A stretch of DNA of 20,517 bases from contig DBCW01000102.1 in NCBI GenBank assembly GCA_002293265.1, positions 7,433 through 27,949 on the forward strand. Reading direction: 5' to 3'. The notes under the pieces are model-generated. The model saw only the letters and a program-made list of their open reading frames with translations. It was not told the origin of the DNA and made no database searches. The position numbers and the translations under genes are program-made. This DNA comes from Eggerthellales bacterium UBA948 (lineage in GTDB: Bacteria; Actinomycetota; Coriobacteriia; Coriobacteriales; UBA8131). Shown one piece after another: positions 1 to 9,314 of this stretch (within the stretch, counting starts at the first letter, position 1; every line of letters begins with the position of its first letter).

Positions 1-2
1 AT

Positions 3-2444
3 GCTTTGGGTTCAGATGTGGTGTCTGTTGAAGCGCCACTAGAAGCACATTTGTTTGTTGCGAAAGGTGCGGCATTTTTTGCCGAAAATGAATCTGCAAA
101 TGTAATTATCGAAAGTCTTGCAGATAAACTGGAACACATTGCTTGGAGTTTAGATACAGACACAGGACGCTTGCCGACACTGTTTTCTTCTCAACAAGAA
201 TACTATGAGTTCAAAGAAAGGCATTATGAGGCCAAACCAAAATATGGTCAACTCAATGGCTATGAAGGACGTGCTTATTTGGGCATTGATTCCGGTTCTA
301 CTACCATTAAATGTGTGCTTATAGGTGAACAGGGTGAGTTTTTATTTACCTACTACGAACGTGTAGCCGGAGACCTTACTGAAGCAGTCGAATTAATGTT
401 GCGAAGTTTGTATAAGCGGATCCCACGCATGCATGACGGGCGATCGGCACTTACCATAGCCAACACCTGCGTTGTGGGTTATGGCGAAGATCTTATCCTT
501 AAAGCCTTTAGAGCAGACTTTGGAGAGGTGGAGACTGTTGCTCATCTCAGGGCGGCGCAAGAGTGCGTGCCTGATGTAGATATGGTACTTGATATAGGCG
601 GACAAGACATCAAGTACCTTACGGTAAAGGATGGCTCGTTAGATGCTATAGTGCTTAATGAGGCCTGTTCTTCGGGTTGCGGGGCTTTAATAGGTGGTTT
701 TGCTTACTCCATGAATGTCAAACTCGACGAGTTTACCGAGGCCGCATTATACGCAGAAAAACCGGTAGATCTTGGCACACGATGCACAGTGTTTATGACT
801 TCTCGAGTACGTCATGCGCAAAAAGAAGGAGCTTCGGTTGGTGAGATATCCGCCGGCCTTGCCTATTCTGTAGTTCGCAATGCCTTATTTAAAGTTATCC
901 GCTTACATGACGTGTCGGATTTAGGAAAACGCATAGTTGTGCAAGGCGGAGCATTTAAAAGTGATGCTATTTTGCGCACTTTTGAGCGTCTTGCCAAGCG
1001 AAAAGTGTATCGATCCACCGCTTCAGAATACATGGGTGCTTTTGGGGCGGCATTATTTGCTCGGGATCGAGCCGGAGAAAATCCGGATAAGCAAACAACG
1101 CTTCTTAGTGCAGAGGAGCTAAAACAATTAGTGGTAAAGCGCAGCACCACAAACTGTAAATTATGTGCAAATCAGTGCACGCTAACGATAAGTGAGTTTT
1201 CCCAAAAAGAATCAGCTCAAGTTCAAAAGATAGAAAATGCAAAAGCTCTGCGACGACGGTGGAATAATTTTGATGCTGTCATTGTAGATGCAGAAAAAGA
1301 GCCTAAACCTATCTCGGCTTTGTCCGTTTCGCAAAGTAATCCAAGGCGCTTGACAGTTGGCAACCGCTGCACGCGTCCTTTGAGTAAAGATACAAAAAAT
1401 GAAAACAATAAGACATCTGATTTGATAGATCTCTTTTCCTATACCTATGAGTCCCTATTTGCTTTTGACAGTCTCGATGATTCACAAGCTTGGCGCGGAA
1501 CCATCGGTGTCTTAAGAGCACTCAGATCATACGACGACTATCCACTCTGGCATACGTTTCTGTCTTGTCTCGGTTACCGAGTCGTACTATCTGATCCATC
1601 CGGCAGGAATACCTATTTAAGGGGAGCCGAGACCATTTACTCCGAGTCGAGCTGTTATCCGGCCAAGATAAGCAACGGGCATCTGCTTAATTTGATCGAT
1701 AAAGGTCTAAACACTGTTTTTGCTCCCTACACAGAATATGGTTTTTCCGGAAAACTCAGTTGCCCTGTCTTGGCAAAAAACCCTCTGGTTTTAAGTCTCA
1801 ACATTGAAGCTGTTTACAGCGGTGCCGTTACCATGGTGTCGCCACATTTGAACTTAAGCGACTCTGTATCAATGACCAAAGAACTTCATGAGGCTTTTAC
1901 AAGGGTAGCTTCTGACATATCGCAAGATGAAATTATGGCAGCCCTGGAAAAAGGACTTGCAGCATATCACGCTTTTTGGGCAAACATCCAACGTGTTGGT
2001 GAAGCCGCTGTGCAAGGTATTTTTGCAGATGGTGGTCATGGGATTGTGTTGGCCGGGCGACCATATCATCTTGACTCCGAGATGCATCACGGTTTGCCGG
2101 AGCAATTGAAGTCATTTGGCGTTTCGGTGCTTACGGTAGAAAGTGTTGCGCACTTGGGGCATTTGCCGCACTTATACGTTGATGACTGTTGGGATTACCC
2201 AAGTAAGCTGTACGCCGCCGCATCATTTGTTGCAAATTGCGACTGCCTCGACCTTTTGGAGATGTACTCATTTGGTTGTGGCCTGGACGCAGTTACTTGT
2301 GATCAGGCTCAAAATATTCTCAAACAGCAAGACCGCATTTTTACCTCGCTTAAGATAGATGAGATGAGTGATCTGGCGGCAAGCCGAATACGTATGCGCT
2401 CAATGCTGGCTGCATTAAAAAGGCAGGGAGTCTGTCATGAGTGA
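3..2444 (+). CDS. 2-hydroxyacyl-CoA dehydratase activase-type protein, 5' truncated by window edge
   Basis: The reading frame is already open at base 3, so the N-terminus lies outside the window; the TTG at 6 is not the real start. The visible first ~25 residues look like the end of one BcrA/BadF-type ATPase domain. Numbering from that TTG, a second complete ATPase domain follows: phosphate loop LGIDSGSTT at 92-100, second loop VLDIGGQD at 194-201, and cysteines C221 and C260 placed like the two [4Fe-4S] ligands of the HgdC activator dimer. Further cysteines C384/C387/C391 and C455 precede a DUF2229/COG3580-type region (about 495-810) with the YPAK segment and a GRPYHLD motif at about 685. 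In the family, activators use ATP to fire one electron into a dehydratase removing water from 2-hydroxyacyl-CoA; this multidomain class has no settled substrate. The frame ends 8 nt inside the next gene, so the two are probably translationally coupled. Confidence 0.85.
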   Translation, partial: ALGSDVVSVEAPLEAHLFVAKGAAFFAENESANVIIESLADKLEHIAWSLDTDTGRLPTLFSSQQEYYEFKERHYEAKPKYGQLNGYEGRAYLGIDSGSTTIKCVLIGEQGEFLFTYYERVAGDLTEAVELMLRSLYKRIPRMHDGRSALTIANTCVVGYGEDLILKAFRADFGEVETVAHLRAAQECVPDVDMVLDIGGQDIKYLTVKDGSLDAIVLNEACSSGCGALIGGFAYSMNVKLDEFTEAALYAEKPVDLGTRCTVFMTSRVRHAQKEGASVGEISAGLAYSVVRNALFKVIRLHDVSDLGKRIVVQGGAFKSDAILRTFERLAKRKVYRSTASEYMGAFGAALFARDRAGENPDKQTTLLSAEELKQLVVKRSTTNCKLCANQCTLTISEFSQKESAQVQKIENAKALRRRWNNFDAVIVDAEKEPKPISALSVSQSNPRRLTVGNRCTRPLSKDTKNENNKTSDLIDLFSYTYESLFAFDSLDDSQAWRGTIGVLRALRSYDDYPLWHTFLSCLGYRVVLSDPSGRNTYLRGAETIYSESSCYPAKISNGHLLNLIDKGLNTVFAPYTEYGFSGKLSCPVLAKNPLVLSLNIEAVYSGAVTMVSPHLNLSDSVSMTKELHEAFTRVASDISQDEIMAALEKGLAAYHAFWANIQRVGEAAVQGIFADGGHGIVLAGRPYHLDSEMHHGLPEQLKSFGVSVLTVESVAHLGHLPHLYVDDCWDYPSKLYAAASFVANCDCLDLLEMYSFGCGLDAVTCDQAQNILKQQDRIFTSLKIDEMSDLAASRIRMRSMLAALKRQGVCHE

Positions 2445-3633
2445 GCAACCCAATATCTCACTATTGGTTAACTGGCTGTCGGGTTTTGGAAAAACTATGC
2501 TTGAAGCATTACCTGAGCTGCAAAAAAGCACTATTTTGCTGCCCCAAAACGGTTCGCAAACGGTGTTACGTGGTCTGTCTTGCACAAACAATGATGCCTG
2601 CTTTTCTTCGACCTATGCTGTGGGTCAAGTAATGGATGCAGTTTTGAGCGGTGAATACACTTTAGAAAACTTTGAGGTGATTGTTCCCAATATCTGCATA
2701 GATTGCAGAGCTAATGACCTGGAAGGACTTTTGCGTAAAGCTCTGGCAGATGCCGGTTTTTCGCAAATATCAGTCAAGTCGTTTAGTGAGCGTTATTTAT
2801 CTGTTAGCAAGAGCGGACAAGGCACACCTACAGGCGCATCAGTCAAAAAGATGGCAGAAGCATTACTGCTATGTGATTTTTACGAGCAATTGCTGCTGCG
2901 CTTGCGACCGATGATAAGCATAGATGACCTTAAGGACTTTGCAAAACAGTCTTTGTTGCAAATATCTTTCGCTGTTAAAAGGCAGGTTGAGTTTGCTTCC
3001 GCAGCGCAGTTTTTGCTCAGTAATGCCATGTCGCTTATGCCTGATAGCGCGATACAAAAGCCACTCATAGCATTTGTGGGTACGGCGCCCTCGTTATTTA
3101 ACACAACAATCAATAATGCTGCGGTAGAGCAAATTGAAGCTGAGGATTGTGAGGTAAGCCTTCCTTGGTACAGTGACTTTGTGCTCTATGGACTTTTTGC
3201 CAAAGGCATTTCGTTGGACTTGCTCTATGAGATTGAGAAATCCCGCGCAGAACTTGCGTTTCTTATCAAAACTAAATCAGCAGGTAAGTTTACTAATATG
3301 TTGCCACCGCGATCATTAGATTATTATCAGCGTCTTGCCTTTGAGTCAAAATTGGTTAGCAAACATGAGTTATCCGGAGCCGGATGGCTTTATGTGGGTC
3401 ACTTAATTGATTTGCTAAGTGCAGGTGCACGACATATTGTTTATGCGCATTCTTTTGGGTGCTTGTCTGCGCACACTGTAGGGCGAGGTGTATTTCGTGC
3501 ATTGCGTGCGCACCATCCGGATATGAGCATTGTGTCGATTGAATACGACCCCGGAGCAAGCTTTGTAAATCAGAGCAACCGTCTTAAATTGTTAACTTCT
3601 CAAGCAAAAGAATCGTTTGCATCCAATCAATAG
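2437..3633 (+). CDS. 2-hydroxyacyl-CoA dehydratase component-like protein (COG3581 type)
   Basis: This 398-residue protein resembles the C-terminal third of the large fused activase/dehydratase proteins of anaerobes. The family pattern is visible: NNDAC near residue 55, a CIDCRAND segment at 87-94 (family usually GCR in this place), and near the C-terminus a SFGC segment followed by a YDPGxSxVNQxNR stretch. The cysteines C55, C90 and the one in SFGC are plausible iron-sulfur ligands. The ATG overlaps the end of the upstream gene (stop TGA at 2442-2444), and a GGGAG ribosome-binding site lies about 6 nt before it, inside the upstream gene. It probably forms one complex with the upstream protein. 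Whether the split is natural or an old frameshift in a fused gene cannot be told here, but the break falls at a domain boundary, which favours a natural split. Confidence 0.8.
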   Translation: MSEQPNISLLVNWLSGFGKTMLEALPELQKSTILLPQNGSQTVLRGLSCTNNDACFSSTYAVGQVMDAVLSGEYTLENFEVIVPNICIDCRANDLEGLLRKALADAGFSQISVKSFSERYLSVSKSGQGTPTGASVKKMAEALLLCDFYEQLLLRLRPMISIDDLKDFAKQSLLQISFAVKRQVEFASAAQFLLSNAMSLMPDSAIQKPLIAFVGTAPSLFNTTINNAAVEQIEAEDCEVSLPWYSDFVLYGLFAKGISLDLLYEIEKSRAELAFLIKTKSAGKFTNMLPPRSLDYYQRLAFESKLVSKHELSGAGWLYVGHLIDLLSAGARHIVYAHSFGCLSAHTVGRGVFRALRAHHPDMSIVSIEYDPGASFVNQSNRLKLLTSQAKESFASNQ

Positions 3634-3649
3634 AACAGGAGAACATGTC

Positions 3650-4915
3650 ATGAAAGTTAAACCGGAAAATGTTGAAAATGGTAGAGTGCATGTTAATGTT
3701 TCTTTATCGGCAGATGAGATGGATCTTTATTTTAGAATGTCACAAGAAGCAGTGAGAGAAGAAGGCGATCTGTCGCCCGAACTGGCTAAGGCAAGTTTGG
3801 AGGAGTTTTGTGCTGATACCCAGGTTCAAAACAAGCTCCGAGGTTATGTTATGGAGCTTTTGGCAATTAAAGCTGTAAAGGAGGCGGGGGTTGTACCTGC
3901 CAGTCAGTTGCTTCATCTCACTAAAGACACTGTTTTGCCGGATAAGAGTTTTGAATTCATTGTTTCTGTTGTTCCTAAGCCTGTTGTGGAGCTGACATCT
4001 TATGATCCGATTGAGGCTTATGAGGGCGAGCTTTTTGTTACAGAAGAAGAGATAGAAAAAGAACTTGCTGACCTGGCCTTAAGAAATGCAAGCATTGTAC
4101 CTAAAGACAGCACCGATAGCGTGGAGCTTGAAGATTTTCTCGAGATAGAAACTAAAGCGACTCAAGACGGCGAAGAGTACGAGCACTTAACAGCCAAGAA
4201 GCGCCTTTACAAAGTGGGCGAGAAATTCTTACCCGAAGAGTTTGACAAAAATCTTATCGGCATGAAGACAGGGGAGACCAAAAGCTTTTTACTTAATTTT
4301 GACAAAAACAAGACTCCTGTTGATGTTAGCGTAACGATCCTTGGGATATACACCGAGGTAGCTCCTGAAGCAGATGATGATTGGATTGAGAAGAAATACC
4401 CGGGTCTCGGTGGATTAGATGGTTTAAAGGATCAGATTCGCAAAGAGATCACAGAAAAGAAGAAACCTATGTTTGATGAGGCTTGCGCGAGTTCTGCCCT
4501 CAAGCAATTGGCAAAACGGGTGAATTCCACTGTTCCGGAAATCGTTTTTGAGACACGCTTTACCGAGATGTATCGTAATTTTTGCAAAGAGATAAAAAAC
4601 AGCCAAGGAGTGGGCATTGAAGAGTATTTTTACAAGCAAGGTATCACCGAGCAACAAGTTAAAGAAGAGATGGCACGTGATGTTCGCAGTGGACTAATAG
4701 AAGGTTTTGCTTTGGATGCCTATGCGCATCACTATAAACTTGCAGCCGACGAAGAAGACTATGAGCAAGTGTTACGCAGCATTGCGCCGGGCGACGAAGC
4801 AGCGACACGCCATGAATACACTGTCAGTGGGCGTATGTATATACTGGATGAAGCAGCACTTCGGAATCGTTCATTGAGGCACCTGCTGGATACGGCAACT
4901 GCTCCTTGTCGATAG
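3650..4915 (+). CDS. Trigger-factor-like peptidyl-prolyl isomerase/chaperone, divergent
   Basis: The 421-residue protein has the length and layout of trigger factor: N-terminal domain (about 1-125), an FKBP-like isomerase domain (about 145-240, with the recognisable LIGMKTGETKSF segment) and a helical SurA-like C-terminal domain. The start at 3650 is chosen because an AGGAGA ribosome-binding site sits about 8 nt upstream; an upstream ATG in frame at 3617 lies inside the preceding gene without such a site. The N-terminal domain lacks the GFRxGKxP loop that docks canonical trigger factor on ribosomal protein L23, and only limited similarity remains there. It could therefore be a second, non-ribosomal paralogue, or a lineage-specific trigger factor. 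It follows the dehydratase genes by about 16 nt and ends before a strong terminator, so it is probably the last gene of that operon; help in folding those Fe-S proteins is conceivable but unproven. Confidence 0.8.
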   Translation: MKVKPENVENGRVHVNVSLSADEMDLYFRMSQEAVREEGDLSPELAKASLEEFCADTQVQNKLRGYVMELLAIKAVKEAGVVPASQLLHLTKDTVLPDKSFEFIVSVVPKPVVELTSYDPIEAYEGELFVTEEEIEKELADLALRNASIVPKDSTDSVELEDFLEIETKATQDGEEYEHLTAKKRLYKVGEKFLPEEFDKNLIGMKTGETKSFLLNFDKNKTPVDVSVTILGIYTEVAPEADDDWIEKKYPGLGGLDGLKDQIRKEITEKKKPMFDEACASSALKQLAKRVNSTVPEIVFETRFTEMYRNFCKEIKNSQGVGIEEYFYKQGITEQQVKEEMARDVRSGLIEGFALDAYAHHYKLAADEEDYEQVLRSIAPGDEAATRHEYTVSGRMYILDEAALRNRSLRHLLDTATAPCR

Positions 4916-4982
4916 GAGAGAGTCGGCAAATCGGGTGTGATTAATCGCTATGGGTGGCGCAATAATGTGTTTTTCGCGTTTA

Positions 4983-5009
4983 AAAAGACCTCTTGAGTGG
5001 AGGTCTTTT
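4983..5009 (+). terminator. Rho-independent terminator after the trigger-factor-like gene
   Basis: A perfect 10-bp inverted repeat (AAAAGACCTC, 7-nt loop, GAGGTCTTTT) ends in a T run. It lies 67 nt after the stop codon at 4915 and before the promoter of the next operon. The flanking A run means it could also work for transcription from the other side. Confidence 0.85.
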
Positions 5010-5053
5010 GTATTGCTAGCAGAATAATATTCACTTCTTTTCCATTGCGATAG

Positions 5054-5081
5054 CTCACAAATGCATAGTGATGCGTATAAT
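5054..5081 (+). promoter_or_regulatory. Sigma-70-type promoter candidate for the permease/ATPase/PASTA operon
   Basis: A perfect -10 box TATAAT lies at 5076-5081. The best -35 candidate is CTCACA at 5054-5059 (4 of 6 matches, 16-nt spacer). It follows the terminator and leaves a leader of about 110 nt before the start at 5199. The -10 is convincing, the -35 weak. Confidence 0.5.
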
Positions 5082-5198
5082 ATACAAAGCAGAAATTGTA
5101 AGTTATGGGCTTAAGGTTTTGAGGGCAAATCAACAGCAACAGCAACATAGCTCATTTTGATTGATGCTTTATCTTGAAATTCCGGAAAAGGAGTATAT

Positions 5199-6788
5199 AT
5201 GGGTGCGGTTAAGAGGATCTTCTTAAGTATTCTGCGAAGACCGGGTAAGACGATTATTTTGATGTTAGTCACAATAATTATCGGCAGCCTTATTGCCGGT
5301 GCACTGCTGGTTCAACAGGGCGTTAGTCGTGCTGAGTCACTTGCAAAGAATTCTTTAGGCGCTGCAGTTTCTGTTGGAGTTGATTATGAGGAGTACGATA
5401 AAGCGATCAACGCCGCATCGGACGAAGAGTTTCCGGAGATTGGGGTTATTTCCGTTGAAACAATAGAAACCCTCGGAACGCGTCCGGAAGTTAAGAATTA
5501 CGACTATTCTCTGGATGCATATGCTTCGTCCGCAACTCTAAAATACTATGAGGCCTCAACAGAAGAGCAGGCTCTTGATGAGCAGGATTCCATTGCAATA
5601 GATGAGTCGAATTCATTTACTTTACGCGGCATTCATTATGAATCAATGCTAGCGATAGAACAAGGTGCTCTTGCTTTAAATGATGGCAGAACTTTTAGCA
5701 AGGATGAAATATCACAAGGCAGTGAAGTTGCTATGGTGTCTGATAAGTTTGCTCAACTCAATAACTTACATGTGGGCGATACTATAGCTTTGAAAAATGA
5801 AATTATTGATTACTCCGTCAGTGACACAAGCTTTGATTTTGAAGATTCGGAAGATGGATTAACGGAAGAAGATACAGAAGAATCTACTGACGACGGGTTA
5901 AAAGTAATTGCGAGTCAAGATGTGAACTTAAAAATTATCGGGCTATTTTCTGTGACCAACAAGGGGATTGAGACTACAAGTAGTGACTCAGCTACAAATG
6001 CAACAACGATGATGATTAATGGCTCCATGTTTGACAGTGAGGCATTCAATGTAATTTATACTCCGATCTCAGTTGCCAAAAGAGAATTAGACTTCATGAC
6101 TGAAGGCTATGCGCAGCTCTATGAAGAAGAAGAGATAGGAGATTATTACAATAATGTCCCAATATATCTACTTAACTCAGCGGATGATTTGGCAAGCTTT
6201 ACTGAGGCTGCTAAGTCAGTTTTGCCGCAATTCTACACAGTACTTAGCGCTCAATCTTCGTATGATCAAATCGCTGCTCCGATGAATACTATCAATCAGA
6301 TCATGACTATCTCGCTCATTGCTGTTATTATTGCCGGCTTGATCATTGTGTCTTTGGTGATCGTATTGTTCCTCCGCGAAAGACGTTACGAACTTGGAAT
6401 ATATTTTGCTCTAGGCGAGCGGAAATCGGTAATTGCCGGGCAGGTTATTGCTGAAGTAGTTTTGATAGCTTTGGTGGCTCTGACGATATCCATCTTTACC
6501 GGTTCGTTATTGTCAGGTGCTTTAAGCAGCTTCATGCTAGATGCTCAGATGAACGCGCAGGTTTCTTCGGATCCGTATGGCATGGCTTACGATAACAATG
6601 TTTATGGCGAACAAGCCTTGTTTATTGGCAATATCGAAGCCGACGAAGTCATGTCTTATTACTCTCTAGGCTTAAGCCCTCAGTATATCTTGATGCTCTT
6701 TGGAGTTGGTTTAGGTACGGTTTTGCTTTCATGTATCGTTCCAATGATTTATCTACTAAGGCTTAATCCCAAGCAAGTACTTATGTGA
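5199..6788 (+). CDS. ABC transporter permease, MacB/FtsX-like
   Basis: This 529-residue membrane protein has the FtsX/MacB layout: one N-terminal membrane helix (about 17-38), a large extracytoplasmic domain (about 40-360), then three helices (about 367-390, 408-432, 497-519) with the RERRYELGI coupling segment after the second helix. An AAGGAG ribosome-binding site lies 8 nt before the ATG. The outer domain contains a strongly acidic Asp/Glu-rich stretch near residues 208-230. Proteins of this family act with a partner ATPase as mechanotransmitters or efflux pumps for peptides, lipoproteins or antibiotics, rather than as classical importers. The ATPase gene follows after 16 nt. The substrate is not evident; no two-component genes of the bacitracin-sensor type lie nearby. 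Confidence 0.88.
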   Translation: MGAVKRIFLSILRRPGKTIILMLVTIIIGSLIAGALLVQQGVSRAESLAKNSLGAAVSVGVDYEEYDKAINAASDEEFPEIGVISVETIETLGTRPEVKNYDYSLDAYASSATLKYYEASTEEQALDEQDSIAIDESNSFTLRGIHYESMLAIEQGALALNDGRTFSKDEISQGSEVAMVSDKFAQLNNLHVGDTIALKNEIIDYSVSDTSFDFEDSEDGLTEEDTEESTDDGLKVIASQDVNLKIIGLFSVTNKGIETTSSDSATNATTMMINGSMFDSEAFNVIYTPISVAKRELDFMTEGYAQLYEEEEIGDYYNNVPIYLLNSADDLASFTEAAKSVLPQFYTVLSAQSSYDQIAAPMNTINQIMTISLIAVIIAGLIIVSLVIVLFLRERRYELGIYFALGERKSVIAGQVIAEVVLIALVALTISIFTGSLLSGALSSFMLDAQMNAQVSSDPYGMAYDNNVYGEQALFIGNIEADEVMSYYSLGLSPQYILMLFGVGLGTVLLSCIVPMIYLLRLNPKQVLM

Positions 6789-6804
6789 GACAGGAAGGAT
6801 TATA

Positions 6805-7605
6805 ATGACTGTTTTAACTCTGCAAAACCTCACTTACTCATATAACGATGGCGCTTCACAACGCTACATACTTAACGATGTCTCGTTTAACTTTGAGGCA
6901 GGAAAGTTCTATGCCATAAAAGGCCCTTCGGGATCCGGAAAAACTACCATGCTTTCGCTCATGGGTGCCCTAGATAAACCTAGGGGAGGTGCGGTTCTTT
7001 TTAAAGGCAAAAGCATTGACAATGTGGGTTATGAAAAGTATCGCCGCAATCATGTTGGTATTGTCTTTCAGAGCTACAACCTTATTCCTTGGATGACAGC
7101 AATAGAAAATCTAATGGTTGCGATGAGCGTTACCGATAATGACATACCTAAAGACCAAAAGAATGTTGCCACCAATCTTTTGAACTACTTGGGTATTGAC
7201 CAAAGTAAGATTGAGCGACGAGTAAAGAGCCTTTCCGGTGGAGAGCAGCAGCGCGTGGCCATTGCCAGAGCTTTGGCTACCAACGTAGATCTTATTTTGG
7301 CTGATGAGCCTACCGGCAATCTTGATGAAGAAACTTCTGAAGAGATCATCCAGATATTTAAAAGACTTGCTCATGAGCATGGTAAATGTGTTGTTGTGGT
7401 CACACATGCTGATGAGGTTGCTCTTGAGGCCGATGAGGGACTGGTGCTTTCAAAAGGTGTGTTGAGGAGAAGAGAAATGCCGGTTCAAGCGGCAGTGCCT
7501 CCTGTTGAATCGCAGCCTATAGCTCAGGTGCAGCCGCCAACGTTGGAGCAGGACGACCCCAACGATGTTTCTGTGGAACACACAGATGTTCCAATTAAGT
7601 TTTAA
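6805..7605 (+). CDS. ABC transporter ATP-binding protein (MacB/LolD-type)
   Basis: A complete ABC ATPase core occupies residues 1-225: Walker [10 protein letters not shown] (40-48), Q-loop Gln89, signature [10 protein letters not shown] (143-152), Walker B LILADE (163-168) followed by the PTGNLD segment typical of the MacB/LolD/FtsE group, and the H-loop His201. All catalytic residues are present, so it should be active. A Pro/Gln/Glu-rich tail of about 40 residues follows (226-266), an extension not usual for the family and probably disordered. The gene begins 16 nt after the permease stop, preceded by a GGAAGGA ribosome-binding site, and is surely its partner. The next gene, for a PASTA-repeat membrane protein, starts 60 nt later and probably belongs to the same operon. 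Confidence 0.93.
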   Translation: MTVLTLQNLTYSYNDGASQRYILNDVSFNFEAGKFYAIKGPSGSGKTTMLSLMGALDKPRGGAVLFKGKSIDNVGYEKYRRNHVGIVFQSYNLIPWMTAIENLMVAMSVTDNDIPKDQKNVATNLLNYLGIDQSKIERRVKSLSGGEQQRVAIARALATNVDLILADEPTGNLDEETSEEIIQIFKRLAHEHGKCVVVVTHADEVALEADEGLVLSKGVLRRREMPVQAAVPPVESQPIAQVQPPTLEQDDPNDVSVEHTDVPIKF

Positions 7606-7665
7606 GTTTAACTCGCAAGGGGTTTGGTAAAACGAGCAAATGATCTTTAAGGATGTCTGACAGCA

Positions 7666-9039
7666 ATGAGCGATTTTCTGAGTCAATTTTCCGGGCAAAA
7701 CACAGAAGCAAACAAGTCACCCATAGTTTCCAGTAAAAGCGATACCGCGCCGCTGGATTCAACTCAAGTTGTTGCCGGTGCGCTAAATAGTATCGGCAAA
7801 GAAGAGAGCTCATTAGGCATTCAGGCAGTCAGACATGATGTTGTGGTGGATCCAAATTACAATCGCAAAAGAGCGTTGCGCATCTGCATAATATTGGTTG
7901 TGATAATCATGCTCGCAGTGATCGGTTTTGCGGTATGGCATTTCTCGCGTCTTGTAGAGATGCCCGATCTTGTAGGTAAGACTGTTGCTAATGCCCAAGA
8001 GTTTAGTAGACAACACAACATTACACTTGATGTAAGTGAGGAGTTCAGCTTGGAGTCGGACGGTAATATCCTCTCCCAAGACGTTGTTGCCGGAACCAAC
8101 ATCTATAAAGATTCAAGGCTAGGATTGACTGTAAGCAAAGGTGCTGATCCTGACGAGCAGATAACGCTCCCGGATTTCTCCACATTAGATAGGCTTGGGG
8201 CGCAGGAATGGATCACTAAGAACCAGGCTGATGGCTTGTCTGTTACTCAAGAGTTTAGTGATACAGTAGAAAACGGCAAGTTTATCAGGATCGAGTTTAG
8301 AAGCTCCGATGTAAGTGCGGATAATTATCGCAGACGTGAATACGCTACGGTGTTTTATTCGAAAGGCGCTCAGGTCTTTGAGAAAAACATTAAGATGCCT
8401 GATCTATCGGGGCAGCCGTTGGCTGATGTTGAGGCGTGGGCTGTGAAAAATGAACTTGTGCTTACTACCACAGAGGCTGATTCGGATACTGTAGAGGCAG
8501 GTAGCATCATCAGTCAAAGTGTTGCAGTAGGCGAGATGCTTGCCAAGAAGGACTCAATTGCTGTCGTGGTCTCGCTTGGCAAGGCTTCGGTTGTGCCCAA
8601 TTTTGCAAACTTTACGGCAGATAATGCTGCTTCTGCTGACGAACAAATACAAGTTGAGGTGGAAACTCGCTTTCATGGCAAAGTGGCTTATGGCAAACTG
8701 ATCTCACAATCCGTTGCTGCCGGAACTAGGTTAAAACCGGGTGAAACTACGACAGTCAAGTTAGTCTATTCGCTGGGCAAGCCATATCTTAAAGACTATC
8801 GCGGAGTAACCGAAGGAGAGCTGCCGGCGTTATTCTTTGAAGACTACACCAGTAAGGGCGCAAATATCACCTACAAGATAAAACGTGTTAACTCCTCTGA
8901 GGCCAAGGGTACTGTTGTTGCGATGAGTACATACAGTAAGTTTGTTTCCATGAACTTTGAGGTGACGATTGAGATAAGTAAGGGCAACTTGAAACCTGCG
9001 CCTGAGGAAGATAAGAATACTACAACAGAAGATAAGTAG
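7666..9039 (+). CDS. Membrane-anchored PASTA-repeat protein
   Basis: The 457-residue protein has a cytoplasmic, low-complexity N-terminus (1-68), a single membrane helix (about 70-93) and an outside part made of about five PASTA-like units (about 98-159, 167-234, 243-306, 309-372, 374-440; the last two are degenerate), then an acidic tail. The repeats show the usual MPDLxGxxxxxA opening and the VxxGxxxxxxxxxxxxVSKG ending. PASTA domains of Ser/Thr kinases and penicillin-binding proteins bind muropeptides, lipid II or other wall parts. Here the kinase domain is missing: the cytoplasmic part is too short and has no kinase motifs. It may therefore be a wall-binding scaffold or sensor linked to the permease upstream. 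An AAGGA site lies about 12 nt before the ATG. Confidence 0.85.
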   Translation: MSDFLSQFSGQNTEANKSPIVSSKSDTAPLDSTQVVAGALNSIGKEESSLGIQAVRHDVVVDPNYNRKRALRICIILVVIIMLAVIGFAVWHFSRLVEMPDLVGKTVANAQEFSRQHNITLDVSEEFSLESDGNILSQDVVAGTNIYKDSRLGLTVSKGADPDEQITLPDFSTLDRLGAQEWITKNQADGLSVTQEFSDTVENGKFIRIEFRSSDVSADNYRRREYATVFYSKGAQVFEKNIKMPDLSGQPLADVEAWAVKNELVLTTTEADSDTVEAGSIISQSVAVGEMLAKKDSIAVVVSLGKASVVPNFANFTADNAASADEQIQVEVETRFHGKVAYGKLISQSVAAGTRLKPGETTTVKLVYSLGKPYLKDYRGVTEGELPALFFEDYTSKGANITYKIKRVNSSEAKGTVVAMSTYSKFVSMNFEVTIEISKGNLKPAPEEDKNTTTEDK

Positions 9040-9273
9040 TGACACTTGGCAGTAATTTCTGCTCGTTAACTTAAGCAATGCAATCTACAAAAAGCTGCAA
9101 GAAGTATTGATTCCTCGTTTTTATGTCGAGGTAACAAAACTGCATGTTTGTGTACCTCTGCTAAACATCTCAGCGACACTGCCTGCTATAGCTTCATTAA
9201 TTAACTAAACCTGCACCAATAGCAAGCGTGTTTGATCTTTTTGAGAATTGAAATTGCTTCCGCAAACTAAGAA

Positions 9274-9314
9274 TCTATTAATAGAAGAAAACCCTTAGTA
9301 ATTATGCATAAGGG
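9274..9314. promoter_or_regulatory. Operator-like palindromes
   Basis: TCTATTAATAGA at 9274-9285 is a perfect 12-bp palindrome. A second inverted repeat, CCCTTA at 9292-9297 and TAAGGG at 9309-9314, encloses the palindrome TTATGCATAA (9302-9311). Their place just ahead of the cassette suggests regulator binding sites, but no identical copy was found by eye near the TetR gene. Confidence 0.35.
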
